64,000 nucleotides of DNA from Microthrixaceae bacterium (GTDB lineage Bacteria; Actinomycetota; Acidimicrobiia; Acidimicrobiales; Iamiaceae). A program made the position numbers and the translations under genes. Of this stretch, positions 17,383 through 26,886 are shown in pieces. The stretch lies in the NCBI GenBank assembly GCA_016702505.1, contig JADJDU010000001.1:496001-560000 (forward strand). Direction: 5' to 3'. The notes under the pieces are model-generated. The model made no database searches. It saw only the letters and a program-made list of their open reading frames with translations, and was not told the DNA's origin. Position 1 is the stretch's first letter; every line of letters begins with the position of its first letter.

Positions 17383-19008
17383 GTGCACCTACTCGATGAG
17401 TCCGGCCAGTGGAGACCGGACTACTTGGATCAGAGCGTTGTCCCAGGTGCGGTGCGAGTGCACGTCCTCACCCAGGTTGCGTTGTGTCGGGCCGACCAGC
17501 AGTTCTTCGTACGACCCCGAGACATCCGGATGGTTTTGGCCTACGCCCGGGCTTTCGGTCCGTCCCGGATGCTCCGCAAGGTTCGGTCCCGTCAGGCCGA
17601 AACGGTCCGAAACGATGCGTGGTTGTCGGTTGGCATCGGGCGTCTGGGTGATGTGGGCGAGACCGACATCGATGGTCAGGCTGGCGATCTGGTCGGCTTC
17701 GTGGCCACCAGTGCCCCCCGAGGGGTGGAGCGACTGGTCCTTCCCGAGGCGTTGGTGTGGAAGGTGTCCGGTCCCGATGATCTTGACCGTCGTCGGGTTC
17801 ACTACGTGTCAGGGGTGAGCCTGGCCCGGGATTTCGGGGTAGAGGTTTCCGAGGTGCTGTCGAGCCTGGCCGGGTGGCAGCCCGAGACTCTGGTTCAGCC
17901 CGCCCTGGACGACGCGACGAAGACCCGCATAGCCAAGGTCGTGTTGTCGCCGCCGTCGAGTTGGATGTCTACCGAGGAGAAGTCGCCGGAGAGTTCGGTG
18001 AGGGAACGAGCAGAGGGGGGTCCCGTTCCCGGGGACCGGCCGAGCTACCACGTGTTCGGCTACGGCCAGTACGCCAAGGTGAACGCCATCGCCAACCTGG
18101 ACCTGAAGCTCCACCTGGCCGGGATTCATGAGATCAACCCGGCCCAGCTCGGTCCCGTTCCTGCCACCCCGGGCCCGGCGTTGGACACGTCGCCGGTTCC
18201 CCGTGTCGATGAAAAGATCGAGAACGTGGTGCTGGCTGGGTATCACCACTCCCACGGCCCATTGGCGGTGGATCTGATCGAGCGAGGTGCCCGACATGTG
18301 ATCATCGAGAAGCCGCTCACCACCACAGAAGCCCAGCTCGACGATCTCTTGGCGGCCATGGATCGCCACCCCGATGCCCGGGTCCATGCCGCATTCCAAC
18401 GCCGTCACTCGCCGTTCAACCGTCTCATCCGACGGGACCTCGGGTCTGGGCCGATCTCGATGTCGGCCACGGTCTATGAGGTACCACTACCTGCCCTTCA
18501 TTGGTATCGGTGGCCGGTGGTGGGCAACTCGGTGGTGTCCAACGGGTGCCATTGGATCGACTACTTCTTGTACCTGAACGACTTCCCACAGGTGAGTGAA
18601 CACCGGGCGTTGGTTCTGGCTGATCAGGTGGTGTTGGTCTTGGAGTTGAGCACCGGCGCCTCTTGTGCGATATCGCTTCGCCACGTCGGGTCTCCGCGCC
18701 TCGGCGTCCGTGACCTCATCTCGTTGTGGCATGACGATGCAACGGTGACGATCGAAGACAACTCCCGCTACCGGAGCGAGCAGGGCTTCGGTCGGAGCCG
18801 TAGCGCCTCGTGTTCACGGCTCCGATCCCATGAGGACATGTACGTCGAGTTCGCTCGTCGCATCAGCGAGGACTCCTCTGGTGATTCGCGTCGCAGCATC
18901 GAGATTTCGACTCGGGCAATGGTCCGACTTGCCGAGTTGGTAGATGAGGCCAGCCCCAGATCGAGGGAATCCGAAGCGCTGCCGTCACAGTTCGTGGGAT
19001 CGCGATGA
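17383..19008 (+). CDS. Gfo/Idh/MocA-family oxidoreductase with long N-terminal extension
   Basis: 541 residues from GTG 17383, preceded by GGAAGGA. The oxidoreductase part begins only after residue ~215: a Rossmann entry (YHVFGYGQYAKVN), then the family hallmark EKPLTT and a C-terminal GFO_IDH_MocA-like domain. The first ~200 residues have no recognised domain; in related sequences such an N-part binds an alcohol or zinc, but I cannot show this here. It probably oxidises or epimerises a nucleotide sugar. The stop overlaps the next start (ATGA), so it is coupled to the O-antigen ligase-like gene. Confidence 0.75.
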   Translation: MHLLDESGQWRPDYLDQSVVPGAVRVHVLTQVALCRADQQFFVRPRDIRMVLAYARAFGPSRMLRKVRSRQAETVRNDAWLSVGIGRLGDVGETDIDGQAGDLVGFVATSAPRGVERLVLPEALVWKVSGPDDLDRRRVHYVSGVSLARDFGVEVSEVLSSLAGWQPETLVQPALDDATKTRIAKVVLSPPSSWMSTEEKSPESSVRERAEGGPVPGDRPSYHVFGYGQYAKVNAIANLDLKLHLAGIHEINPAQLGPVPATPGPALDTSPVPRVDEKIENVVLAGYHHSHGPLAVDLIERGARHVIIEKPLTTTEAQLDDLLAAMDRHPDARVHAAFQRRHSPFNRLIRRDLGSGPISMSATVYEVPLPALHWYRWPVVGNSVVSNGCHWIDYFLYLNDFPQVSEHRALVLADQVVLVLELSTGASCAISLRHVGSPRLGVRDLISLWHDDATVTIEDNSRYRSEQGFGRSRSASCSRLRSHEDMYVEFARRISEDSSGDSRRSIEISTRAMVRLAELVDEASPRSRESEALPSQFVGSR

Positions 19009-20336
19009 TCAAGATGCTTGATGTGGTGGGCGGCACTGCGGGTGCGGGCGGGGTTCTCGGGCTCGAGTCCCTTTTTCGCCCGCTGGTGCTGGTTCTGGCC
19101 ATGGGCATCGCATTGTTCGTTCTGGTCTTAGGGTTGGCCGATCAGAGGTTCTTGATGGGTGCGGGTCTACTCCTCTATGCCGCCCAGATGTTCAACGGCG
19201 CGGTCGTGCCCGTCAGCGCCAACGGCTACGCCGCCTTGGCCTTGGTCTGCGTTTTGTTGGCCGGCATCCTTCGCAAGCGGCTGCCCCGCTTCGGGGTGTT
19301 GGTCACCGGGGTCTTTCCCGCCATCTACGTGTACCTGGCTCTGGCGCTGCTCTTGCTGCCTCGTTCGGTGGACATGGGCGAGAGCCTGAAATCGATCTTC
19401 TTGTTGGTGTACCTGATCGTCTTCTGCTGGTGCCTGCTCAGCGCCGCCGACGGCGAAGACGTCCGGGTGGTGCTGAGGTGGACGTCCGGGTTGGTGGTGG
19501 CGATCAGCATGGTGCTGGTGATCGTGATGCCGAGCGCGGCGATCGGCGGATACGAGCTCGACATAGTCGCCAACCGTTGGCGCGGTCTGACCCAGAACCC
19601 CAACGCCTTGTCTACCTACGCCGCTCTGTTCTTCCTGACGGCCGGAACCATGACCGCGGCGATGGTGAGCTTGGCGCCCGCTCTGGTGGTGATGTTCGGT
19701 ACCGCCTCTCGGGCCGCAGCCTTGGCTCTCGGCATCGTGGCCGGTCCCCAATTGCTTCGGGGGTGGGGCGGCACCATCAAGCGACTTTCGGTGGCGGTCG
19801 CGTTGGTGGTGGCGATCCCGCTCCTGTGGACGGTGTTGTTCAGTGAGAGCACCCAACCGGTGGACATCACCAACCAGAACCTGGTTCGGACGACCAACAC
19901 GAGACAGAAGTCGTGGTCGGGCGCGGTCGATGCCATACAGGCCAACCCGATCGGGGGCCTTGGTCCGGGGAACGACTTCAAGAGCTCCGAGGAAGGCATT
20001 CCGGTGTCATCGTCGGTATTGCGCCCGTTGGTCGAGCTGGGATGGCCTGGGTTGTTGCCGCTGGGTGTGGTGGCCTTTGTGGGTATACGAGCCGCTCGTG
20101 GGCGGTCCTCGGTGTTCAGGACCGTCTTCGCCTTCATGATCGTCCACGGCATCTTCGAGGGCTGGATATTCGCGGGTGGTTCGGTGTTCTTCGCCATCTT
20201 CGTGTTGGCGGCCTCGTTGATGCAGCGGAGGTCACCGTTCGATGGGCCCTGGGACAGGGGTTCGTCGGGTCTTGCTCGGTCCGAGGAGGTGGACGACGAC
20301 GACGTTGGCCACCTCCCGGTAGCGTCACTGGCCTGA
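19005..20336 (+). CDS. O-antigen ligase/polymerase-like membrane protein
   Basis: 443 residues with about ten hydrophobic spans and the Wzy/WaaL-type layout: a larger extracytoplasmic loop late in the protein (NTRQKSWSGAVDAIQANPIG) and the GLGPGNDFKSSEE motif. The QNPNALSTYAALF segment before it is typical of O-antigen ligase family members. It would polymerise repeat units or attach a glycan at the outer membrane face. Second such protein in the locus is at 25480. Confidence 0.82.
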   Translation: MIKMLDVVGGTAGAGGVLGLESLFRPLVLVLAMGIALFVLVLGLADQRFLMGAGLLLYAAQMFNGAVVPVSANGYAALALVCVLLAGILRKRLPRFGVLVTGVFPAIYVYLALALLLLPRSVDMGESLKSIFLLVYLIVFCWCLLSAADGEDVRVVLRWTSGLVVAISMVLVIVMPSAAIGGYELDIVANRWRGLTQNPNALSTYAALFFLTAGTMTAAMVSLAPALVVMFGTASRAAALALGIVAGPQLLRGWGGTIKRLSVAVALVVAIPLLWTVLFSESTQPVDITNQNLVRTTNTRQKSWSGAVDAIQANPIGGLGPGNDFKSSEEGIPVSSSVLRPLVELGWPGLLPLGVVAFVGIRAARGRSSVFRTVFAFMIVHGIFEGWIFAGGSVFFAIFVLAASLMQRRSPFDGPWDRGSSGLARSEEVDDDDVGHLPVASLA

Positions 20337-20371
20337 CACCGACACCGGTGGCCGACCCGTCGGTGGGGAGG

Positions 20372-21571
20372 TCAGGACCTGGTCGCTTCGATCACCGACA
20401 GGTAGCGGGCAGAGAGGATGTTCTGGTCGAACTCCCGCTCGGCCAACGACCGGCCGTTGGAGCCCATGGTGGCGGTGAGGGTGGGGTCGTCGGCTAGTTG
20501 TTCGAGCCGATCGGCCAGTTCGGTCTCGTCGGTGGCGTCGACCGTGAAGCCGCACTGGTTTTCGTCGAGCAGGGTCTTGATCCAGCCTCTGGTGTTCTGG
20601 ATGACGGGCTTGCCGGCCGCCAGCGACTCGTAGAGCTTGTTGGGGGAGGACGTGTCCAAGATGGGCTGGCCCCGTAGGGGTACCAGCGACACGAACGAAC
20701 GTTGGATGAGGGCGACCAGATCCACCTTGGGCATGAGGTCGCAGAAGACCAGGTTGGTAAGGCCCAGCTCGTCTCGTTCGGCGATGAGCTGCTCCTTGAG
20801 CTGGCCATCTCCCACCAACACGATGGCGATGTCGGTCCTGCCTCGCTCGGTGAGCAGACGGGCGGCCCGCAGGAGCAGGTCCGAGTTGTTCACCTGGCCG
20901 ATGTTGCCCGTGTAGATGGCCACCTTGTGGTCAGCGAACACCGCTGGGAGGTCGGTGGCTTGGCGGGGGGTTCCGAACAGGTCTAGGTCGGCGGCGTTGG
21001 TGATCGAGGAGATGTCGCGCACGCCGAAGCGGCCCACGATGTTGTCGACCATGCCCGGAGAAAGGCACACGATGTGGTCGGCGCTGCGGTAGCAGGCAGC
21101 CTCGAGGGCATAGGCGGCGCGTTGGACGGCCCTGTTCTGGAGCATGCCCATCTCGATGGCTCCGTCGGGCCACAGGTCTCGGACCTCGAACACCAGCTTT
21201 CGTCGCCGGATCCAGCGGGCGGCCAGGGCGGGCATGCCGATGGTTATCGGCCCCGACGATGCGATGACCACGTCGGCACGCAGGGTCACCGCGTACCAGG
21301 AGCAGAGCGCGGCATAGACCACGAAGGACCGGATGCGCTTGGCCACCGATTCCTTGTTGTTCATCTTGAGGTCGATGACCTTGACCTTGAAGCCCTCGAA
21401 TTCCTGGTCCTCCACCAGTTTGGTGGTGACCAGGTCGGACTTGGCGAAGGTGCTGGTCACCACGGTGACGTCGTGGCCTGCCGCGGCCCAGTCTTTGCAG
21501 AACTCGTACACGCGGGTGCCCCACGAGCCCTGAGGGGTGGAGAAGAACTGGTGGAAGTAGACGATGCGCAT
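20372..21571 (-). CDS. Glycosyltransferase family 4 (WbuB/colanic-acid type)
   Basis: 399 residues from ATG 21571, chosen because MRIVYFHQFFSTPQGSWGTR is the typical beginning; the open frame upstream is not conserved in style. GT-B fold with a GT4-like N-terminal domain (DVVIASSGPITIGMPAL) and a C-terminal donor domain (YTGNIGQVNNSDLLL, then SPNKLYESLAAGKPVI). It adds a sugar, probably an amino sugar, to the growing repeat unit. It is divergent from 21706. Confidence 0.87.
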   Translation of the reverse strand: MRIVYFHQFFSTPQGSWGTRVYEFCKDWAAAGHDVTVVTSTFAKSDLVTTKLVEDQEFEGFKVKVIDLKMNNKESVAKRIRSFVVYAALCSWYAVTLRADVVIASSGPITIGMPALAARWIRRRKLVFEVRDLWPDGAIEMGMLQNRAVQRAAYALEAACYRSADHIVCLSPGMVDNIVGRFGVRDISSITNAADLDLFGTPRQATDLPAVFADHKVAIYTGNIGQVNNSDLLLRAARLLTERGRTDIAIVLVGDGQLKEQLIAERDELGLTNLVFCDLMPKVDLVALIQRSFVSLVPLRGQPILDTSSPNKLYESLAAGKPVIQNTRGWIKTLLDENQCGFTVDATDETELADRLEQLADDPTLTATMGSNGRSLAEREFDQNILSARYLSVIEATRS

Positions 21572-21705
21572 CGATGAACCAAGGACGGGGCCGGGACGGG
21601 TCGACGTTAGTTCTCGTCCGGCTGGTGGCCAGGCTGGCAACTACGCTCGTCGACCGTGCCTGACCGATCCCGACTGCTGGTTCAGGCCGACGCGGGGGGA
21701 ATCTG

Positions 21706-24108
21706 ATGACTGTGACCGACCACGATGGCGTGGCCGACGAGCCCGATGTAGCCGGGCCTGACTTGGCGACGGTGATGCCGCGGGTGCTGGTGGATCTGTC
21801 GGTGGCAGCGGCCGGTGGCGCGGCCACCTACAGCCGAGGCTTCGCCCAGGGCCTCATCGACTCCGACGATGCCGACAAGACCGACGTGGTGGCCTTGGTA
21901 GACGCGGCGTGGGCCGAGGACAACGCCGACCTGGTTTCGGCCATGAGGCGGGCGGGGGTCACGGTGGTGGCCGAGACCTTCCCGCCTCCGGGGTCCTGGA
22001 GGGCACGCCTCTCCCGGGGACGCGTGGTGGCCCGCGTGGTCCGAGACCACGGTGTGGACGTGGCCTTCTTCCCTCGCGATGCGGCACCGCTCCTTTCTGT
22101 TCCCACCGTGGTGCTGCTGAACAACCGGTATGCGTGGGCATCGTTCGCTTCGGGCCAAGCCATCGGTGGCTGGTTGCCCGCCCATCTGCTCAGGGTTGTG
22201 GCCTACCTCACGTCGAGGCGGGCCGCCTCGGTGCTGGCCGTGTCTGAGACGATGGCGGCGGCGGCCCGATCGGCACGGGTGGATGCCGTGGTCCATCACG
22301 GTTGCTCGCTTCCCGAGTACCCCCGCCTCGACGATGCGGCGGCCGCTTCACCGGACCGGCCGGTGCAGGTCCTGATGGTGGGCAACCTCATCGAGAACAA
22401 GCGGGTTGAGGTTGTGCTGGAGGGTTTGGCCGAAGTTCGTCGCAAGGGCGGTAGTTGGGACCTGCGCGTCCACGGCACCCGGATGGACGAGGCCTACGCC
22501 GACCAGGTGGAGGCGCTCTCCTGGCGTCTTTTGGGGGAGTCGGTGATCAAGCCCCCGATGGCGGCAGCCGAGATGGTGGACGCTTACCGCTGGGCTGACG
22601 TTCTGGTGATGGGCGGGGCTTTCGAGTCGTTCTGTCATCCGCTCGTCGAGGGGATGAGGTCGGGTTGTGTTGTCGTCGCCCCCGACACCGACCTTGTGCG
22701 GGAGATATGTGGTGACGTTGCGGTGTTGTACCGGGAAGGAGATGCCGAGGACCTGGCTCGCGCTCTCGAGGTTGCCGAGCGGGAGCGGGTGGATCGGTCT
22801 CAGGCTGGTATCGAGCGTTCCCGCCGGTTCAGATGGGCCGACACCGTTGACCAGACCTTGCGCGCCGTGCGCGACGCAGCCCGTGATGAGCACCGCGGGT
22901 CGGTGGTGGATCGGGTGGCCCTTCGGTTGTGGCGACCGTCTCGGTTCGGGCCGAGCGTGGGTGTGGACGAGCGGGACCGAGCCCGGATCATGGTGGGTCT
23001 GTCGGTGGCGCCGCCGGGGGGTGCGGCCACCTACGTCAGCGGGTTCTGCCGTGGGTTGATCGACGGCGACATTCCCCACAAGGACCAGATAGTGGTGGTG
23101 ATCGATTCGCGGTGGGCCGAGGTCAACACGGACCTCGTCGAAGAGATGCAGGCCGCCGGTGTGGTCGTTTCCGCCCGCACCTTTCCGGCGCCGGGTACCT
23201 GGAAGGCCCGACTGGGCCGGGGTCGGATCCTGGCCCAGGTCGCCAGGGAGATGGGAGTTCGGGCCGCTTTCATCCCTCGCGAGGTAGCCCCCTCGCTCGG
23301 GGTGCCCACCGTGGTCCTGGCCCGGAACATGTACGCCTGGGTGCCGTTGGGCGACGGTGGTCCGATCGGCGGTCGAGTACCTGCGTTCTTGCTGCGACGG
23401 GCGGCGTGGTTGTCGGCAGCGCGAGCGTCGGCCGTGCTGGCGGTGTCGCACAACATCGCTCGCCACGTCCGTCCTCGAGCGGTTGGCACAGTGGTTCATC
23501 ACGGCTGCCAGTTGGCCGAGTTCGAACGCCCGACCAGAGAGGAGTCGGGTGCTCCCGTGGTGGTCACCGTGGGCAACCTGCTCGAGAACAAGGGCTTCGA
23601 GAACGTCATCGGGGGAGTGGCCGAGGCCCGCATGCTGGCCGATGTGGGTTGGAAGCTAAGTATCTACGGCAACCGTACGGATCCTGCCTACGCCTCGATG
23701 TTGGAAGACCTGTCGGTGGAGCTCCTAGGGGAGTCGGTGCTTCGGGGCCCGGCCTACGGCGAGGACCTGGAATCGGCGTACCGGTCGGCCGACGTGGTGG
23801 TGGTGGGGACCACGTTCGAGTCCTTCTGTCATCCGCTGGTCGAAGCAATGCGATGTGGTGCGGTGGTGGTGGCCCCAGAAGGCGCACTGGTGCGCGAGAT
23901 CTGTGGAGATGTGGCCGTGACCTACACCGAGGGCGATGCCGGTTCGTTGGGGCGCGCTCTGGTGACCGCTGTGGCCGAGTCCGAGGATCGTTCGGCTCGT
24001 GGGCGGGAACGGTCGCGGCGTTTCAGTTGGCCGCGGGCCGCGGAACAGACGGTCGGCGCAGTCCGCTCGGTGGCCGCGGCAACGCACACCAGCGTGGCGG
24101 GTAGGTAG
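21706..24108 (+). CDS. Internally duplicated glycosyltransferase (two GT-B units in one protein)
   Basis: 800 residues from ATG 21706 behind a GGGGGAA site. Two full-length homologous halves follow each other: unit 1 about residues 25-395 and unit 2 about 415-795. Each begins with a matching strand (PRVLVDLSVAAAGGAATY and ARIMVGLSVAPPGGAATY), contains VGNLIENK or VGNLLENK and ends in FESFCHPLVEGMRSG or FESFCHPLVEAMRCG. The halves are similar but well diverged, so the duplication is old. Either the protein adds two sugars or one half has become non-catalytic; the donor-site acidic and His residues remain in both. It is followed 6 bases later by the flippase gene. Confidence 0.82.
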   Translation: MTVTDHDGVADEPDVAGPDLATVMPRVLVDLSVAAAGGAATYSRGFAQGLIDSDDADKTDVVALVDAAWAEDNADLVSAMRRAGVTVVAETFPPPGSWRARLSRGRVVARVVRDHGVDVAFFPRDAAPLLSVPTVVLLNNRYAWASFASGQAIGGWLPAHLLRVVAYLTSRRAASVLAVSETMAAAARSARVDAVVHHGCSLPEYPRLDDAAAASPDRPVQVLMVGNLIENKRVEVVLEGLAEVRRKGGSWDLRVHGTRMDEAYADQVEALSWRLLGESVIKPPMAAAEMVDAYRWADVLVMGGAFESFCHPLVEGMRSGCVVVAPDTDLVREICGDVAVLYREGDAEDLARALEVAERERVDRSQAGIERSRRFRWADTVDQTLRAVRDAARDEHRGSVVDRVALRLWRPSRFGPSVGVDERDRARIMVGLSVAPPGGAATYVSGFCRGLIDGDIPHKDQIVVVIDSRWAEVNTDLVEEMQAAGVVVSARTFPAPGTWKARLGRGRILAQVAREMGVRAAFIPREVAPSLGVPTVVLARNMYAWVPLGDGGPIGGRVPAFLLRRAAWLSAARASAVLAVSHNIARHVRPRAVGTVVHHGCQLAEFERPTREESGAPVVVTVGNLLENKGFENVIGGVAEARMLADVGWKLSIYGNRTDPAYASMLEDLSVELLGESVLRGPAYGEDLESAYRSADVVVVGTTFESFCHPLVEAMRCGAVVVAPEGALVREICGDVAVTYTEGDAGSLGRALVTAVAESEDRSARGRERSRRFSWPRAAEQTVGAVRSVAAATHTSVAGR

Positions 24109-24114
24109 TCGTTC

Positions 24115-25443
24115 GTGCCGTCGCGGTTGGGGTTCGTCCGTCGGGTCGGTGTTGGCGTGGTGGACCAGGTGCTGTCCAGCACCTCCAACTTCGTCACCAC
24201 CGTCATGGCAGCTCGCTACCTGGACCCCAACGCCTTCGGTGCGTTCTCGCTGGCGATCGTGGCCTACACCATGAACCTTTTGATCGTCAGGGCATTGTGT
24301 TCGGAGGCGATCCTGGTCCGTCCCGGTGATTCCGAAGACGGTCGGCGCCGGCGCGGTGCTGCCGCAGTGGGATCGGCGGTGTGGATCGGCGTCATCCTGG
24401 GCGCGGCCTACGTCGGTTCGGGGCTGATGTTGGACAAGACCGTTCGTGGTTCGCTGATCGCACTGGGGGTGCTCACGCCCGGCCTGCTGGCCCAGGACAC
24501 CATGCGCTACGTGTCGTTCGCACATGGTCGTCCCCGATCCGCGGTGATCAACGACGGCTTCTGGTTGGTGTCCCAGGTGGCTGTCCTGTTCACCCTGATG
24601 CGGCTCGACCTGCTCGGTCCCGCCCGTTTGGTGGTGGCCTGGGGAGTGGTGGGGATCCTGGGCGGGGTCCTGCACATGTGGGTGGATCGCATCGTTCCCG
24701 CCTTTGGCGGTGGGCTGGGTTGGGTGAAGGCCAACAAGGATCTGAGCGTGAGGTATCTGGCCGACATGGTGAGCGGCCAGGGGGCGAGCCTGATCGCCTC
24801 CTACGTGTTGGCCGGTGTGGCCGGTGTGGCCGCGGTTGGGGCCATCCGCGGGGCGTTGACCTTGTTCGGTCCCGTGAACGTGGTGCTGTTGGGGAGCACC
24901 ATGGTGTTGGTGCCCGAGGGTCGGCGGATAGCGGCCAGTTCGCCGAAGCGGCTGGTGACCATGTGCATGGCCGCGGCCGGTGTCTTCACGGTGATGGCAG
25001 CGGTGGTGACGGTCACCTTCGAATTCCTTCCGGCCAGCCTTGGGTCCAAGATCTTGGGTGAGACCTGGGGTGGAGCCCATTCGGTGATGGTGCCGATCGG
25101 TGTCGCGGCCATGGCCGGTGGTGTGGTGGCGGGCGCGCTCGCCGGACTGCGCTCGATCGCTGCGGCCGATGCCCTGCTGCGGACCCGGGTCATCACCACC
25201 CCGGCCGCCATCGTCCTTCCGGTGGGTGGGGCGCTGCTGGACGGTGGACGGGGGCTGGCCATCGGCTTGGCCCTGTCGGTGTGGTGGAACGTGATCTGGT
25301 TCTGGAAGGCGTTCCTGCGGGCGCTGGCTTCCTACGACAACGGCTCACACCCCGCCACTACGGTCGGCATCGACCAGCCTGTTGCCTCTGGGGGATCGGC
25401 CGCCGGCCCCCAAGACCCACAGGATGTGTCCGACGGGTGCTGA
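24115..25443 (+). CDS. Polysaccharide flippase (Wzx-like, MATE/MOP superfamily)
   Basis: 442 residues from GTG 24115, about 12 hydrophobic spans. The first span pair (GVVDQVLSSTSNFVTTVMAA) and the following RYLDPNAFGAFSLAIVAYT are typical of Wzx-like polysaccharide transporters, which flip the lipid-linked repeat unit across the cytoplasmic membrane. It sits directly after the duplicated glycosyltransferase and before a polymerase-like gene on the other strand. Confidence 0.85.
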   Translation: MPSRLGFVRRVGVGVVDQVLSSTSNFVTTVMAARYLDPNAFGAFSLAIVAYTMNLLIVRALCSEAILVRPGDSEDGRRRRGAAAVGSAVWIGVILGAAYVGSGLMLDKTVRGSLIALGVLTPGLLAQDTMRYVSFAHGRPRSAVINDGFWLVSQVAVLFTLMRLDLLGPARLVVAWGVVGILGGVLHMWVDRIVPAFGGGLGWVKANKDLSVRYLADMVSGQGASLIASYVLAGVAGVAAVGAIRGALTLFGPVNVVLLGSTMVLVPEGRRIAASSPKRLVTMCMAAAGVFTVMAAVVTVTFEFLPASLGSKILGETWGGAHSVMVPIGVAAMAGGVVAGALAGLRSIAAADALLRTRVITTPAAIVLPVGGALLDGGRGLAIGLALSVWWNVIWFWKAFLRALASYDNGSHPATTVGIDQPVASGGSAAGPQDPQDVSDGC

Positions 25444-25479
25444 CGGATCCGGCCGCGGCGAAGGATCGGTTGGGAGTCC

Positions 25480-26769
25480 TCAGCTTGCTCGGTTCGGAAG
25501 TTGTCCGGGTTGAGGTGCTTGACCTGCCTCGGTGGTCTCGCCCGAAGCGACGGTCCCGACGCACGCGTACAGGATGATGAGGAACAACGGGACTGCCCGA
25601 CCGACGCCCATGAACGGGCCCTGAGGTTCGGTGAGCGTGTTGACCAGTAGCGAAACCAGCACGCCGTAGGCGGCGATGGTGTGGCTACGCCGGTCGACGG
25701 GTCCCTTCAGGATCAGCCATGCCAGGTACCCGACCACCGCCGACGCGGCGACCAGTCCGGCGATTCCGGCCACGGCCGCCGATTCGAGGGGTAACAGGTG
25801 GGGCATGATCCGGTTCCCTCGTCCGAACAGGTAGTCGTGGCTGGAGGTCCCCGTCAGGGGGTGGTCGATCAGCGCCTCGATGCCTTGCTGCCAGGAGTCG
25901 ATCCGACTGCGTTCGTTGGTGAAGCTTCGGTCGTAATCGCTGATGCTGGGGATGTCGACACCCGCGACTGCCACCGCTCCCATCACCACGATGGCCGCGG
26001 CAAGGGCGCCGGCTGCCACCGTGGCGACATGTTTGCCACTGGCCACGCGTCGTTGTGTCCACGCGACGGCAAGGGTGGCAGCGGCCACCCCGAGCATGCC
26101 CCCTTGCGCTCCGTTGGTGACAAGGCCCAACAGGCATGTGGGCGCCACGATCAGGGCGAACCAGAAGGTGCGATCTCGGTACCGGACCCTGCTTGCAACC
26201 AGGTAGGCGGCCACTATCAGGGCGGTGGCCGCATGCCAGCTGAACACCGCGGTGTAGGTGGACAATCCGGGGTAGCGGCTGCCGTAGATGTTCGCTGGGG
26301 CGATGACCGTCCAATGGAGTGACTGCAAGACCGAGACCGAGGCGCTGAAGGTAACGCCGGCGAGGTAGCCGGTGATGATGGGGGGGTGGACTTTGGTCCT
26401 AAGGGCCACCAGGTACCCGAGCGCGGTCCCCGACGCCATCATGAGCCCGACCCGCACGTTGGGTTGGTCGTGGTTGACGATGGCCATGGAGCCTCTGATG
26501 GTGGCGAGCACGGCGAGGAGGATGGCCATGTTCCTCAGGATCGGTCGACGTGTTTGGGGCAGATCTGCCCCTACCCGTAGGACCACCCAGGCTGCGCCTC
26601 CGTAGCGCAATCCGTCGAACACCCAGCCGGGCACCCCGTTGATCACGTCGATAGGGAACGTGAAAGCCCAGGCGAACGCGAACTTGGTGATGTCTCGGAA
26701 CGACAGGGCCAACGCGGCGCCGGCCAACACCGCCACCGCGATTGTCTGGGGGGTGAGGAGGTCGGCCAT
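25480..26769 (-). CDS. O-antigen polymerase/ligase-like membrane protein
   Basis: 429 residues from ATG 26769 (MADLLTPQTIAVAV); the frame upstream has no hydrophobic or conserved content. About eleven hydrophobic spans, with an O-antigen ligase-style loop carrying ERSRIDSWQQGIEALIDHPL and GTSSHDYLFG. It is a candidate Wzy polymerase for the repeat unit flipped by the neighbouring Wzx. Divergent from the oxidoreductase gene at 26887, leaving about 117 bp for two promoters. Confidence 0.8.
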   Translation of the reverse strand: MADLLTPQTIAVAVLAGAALALSFRDITKFAFAWAFTFPIDVINGVPGWVFDGLRYGGAAWVVLRVGADLPQTRRPILRNMAILLAVLATIRGSMAIVNHDQPNVRVGLMMASGTALGYLVALRTKVHPPIITGYLAGVTFSASVSVLQSLHWTVIAPANIYGSRYPGLSTYTAVFSWHAATALIVAAYLVASRVRYRDRTFWFALIVAPTCLLGLVTNGAQGGMLGVAAATLAVAWTQRRVASGKHVATVAAGALAAAIVVMGAVAVAGVDIPSISDYDRSFTNERSRIDSWQQGIEALIDHPLTGTSSHDYLFGRGNRIMPHLLPLESAAVAGIAGLVAASAVVGYLAWLILKGPVDRRSHTIAAYGVLVSLLVNTLTEPQGPFMGVGRAVPLFLIILYACVGTVASGETTEAGQAPQPGQLPNRAS

Positions 26770-26886
26770 GTGGTTCGCGGAGCGGTGAGCAGGATGTCCC
26801 AGGGCGGTGCGCCGCGGGTCGGCGCCGCAAACTACACGACGTCCCGACCCGTACAATGTTCGGTCGTCCCTCGTCTAGGAGCGTTC

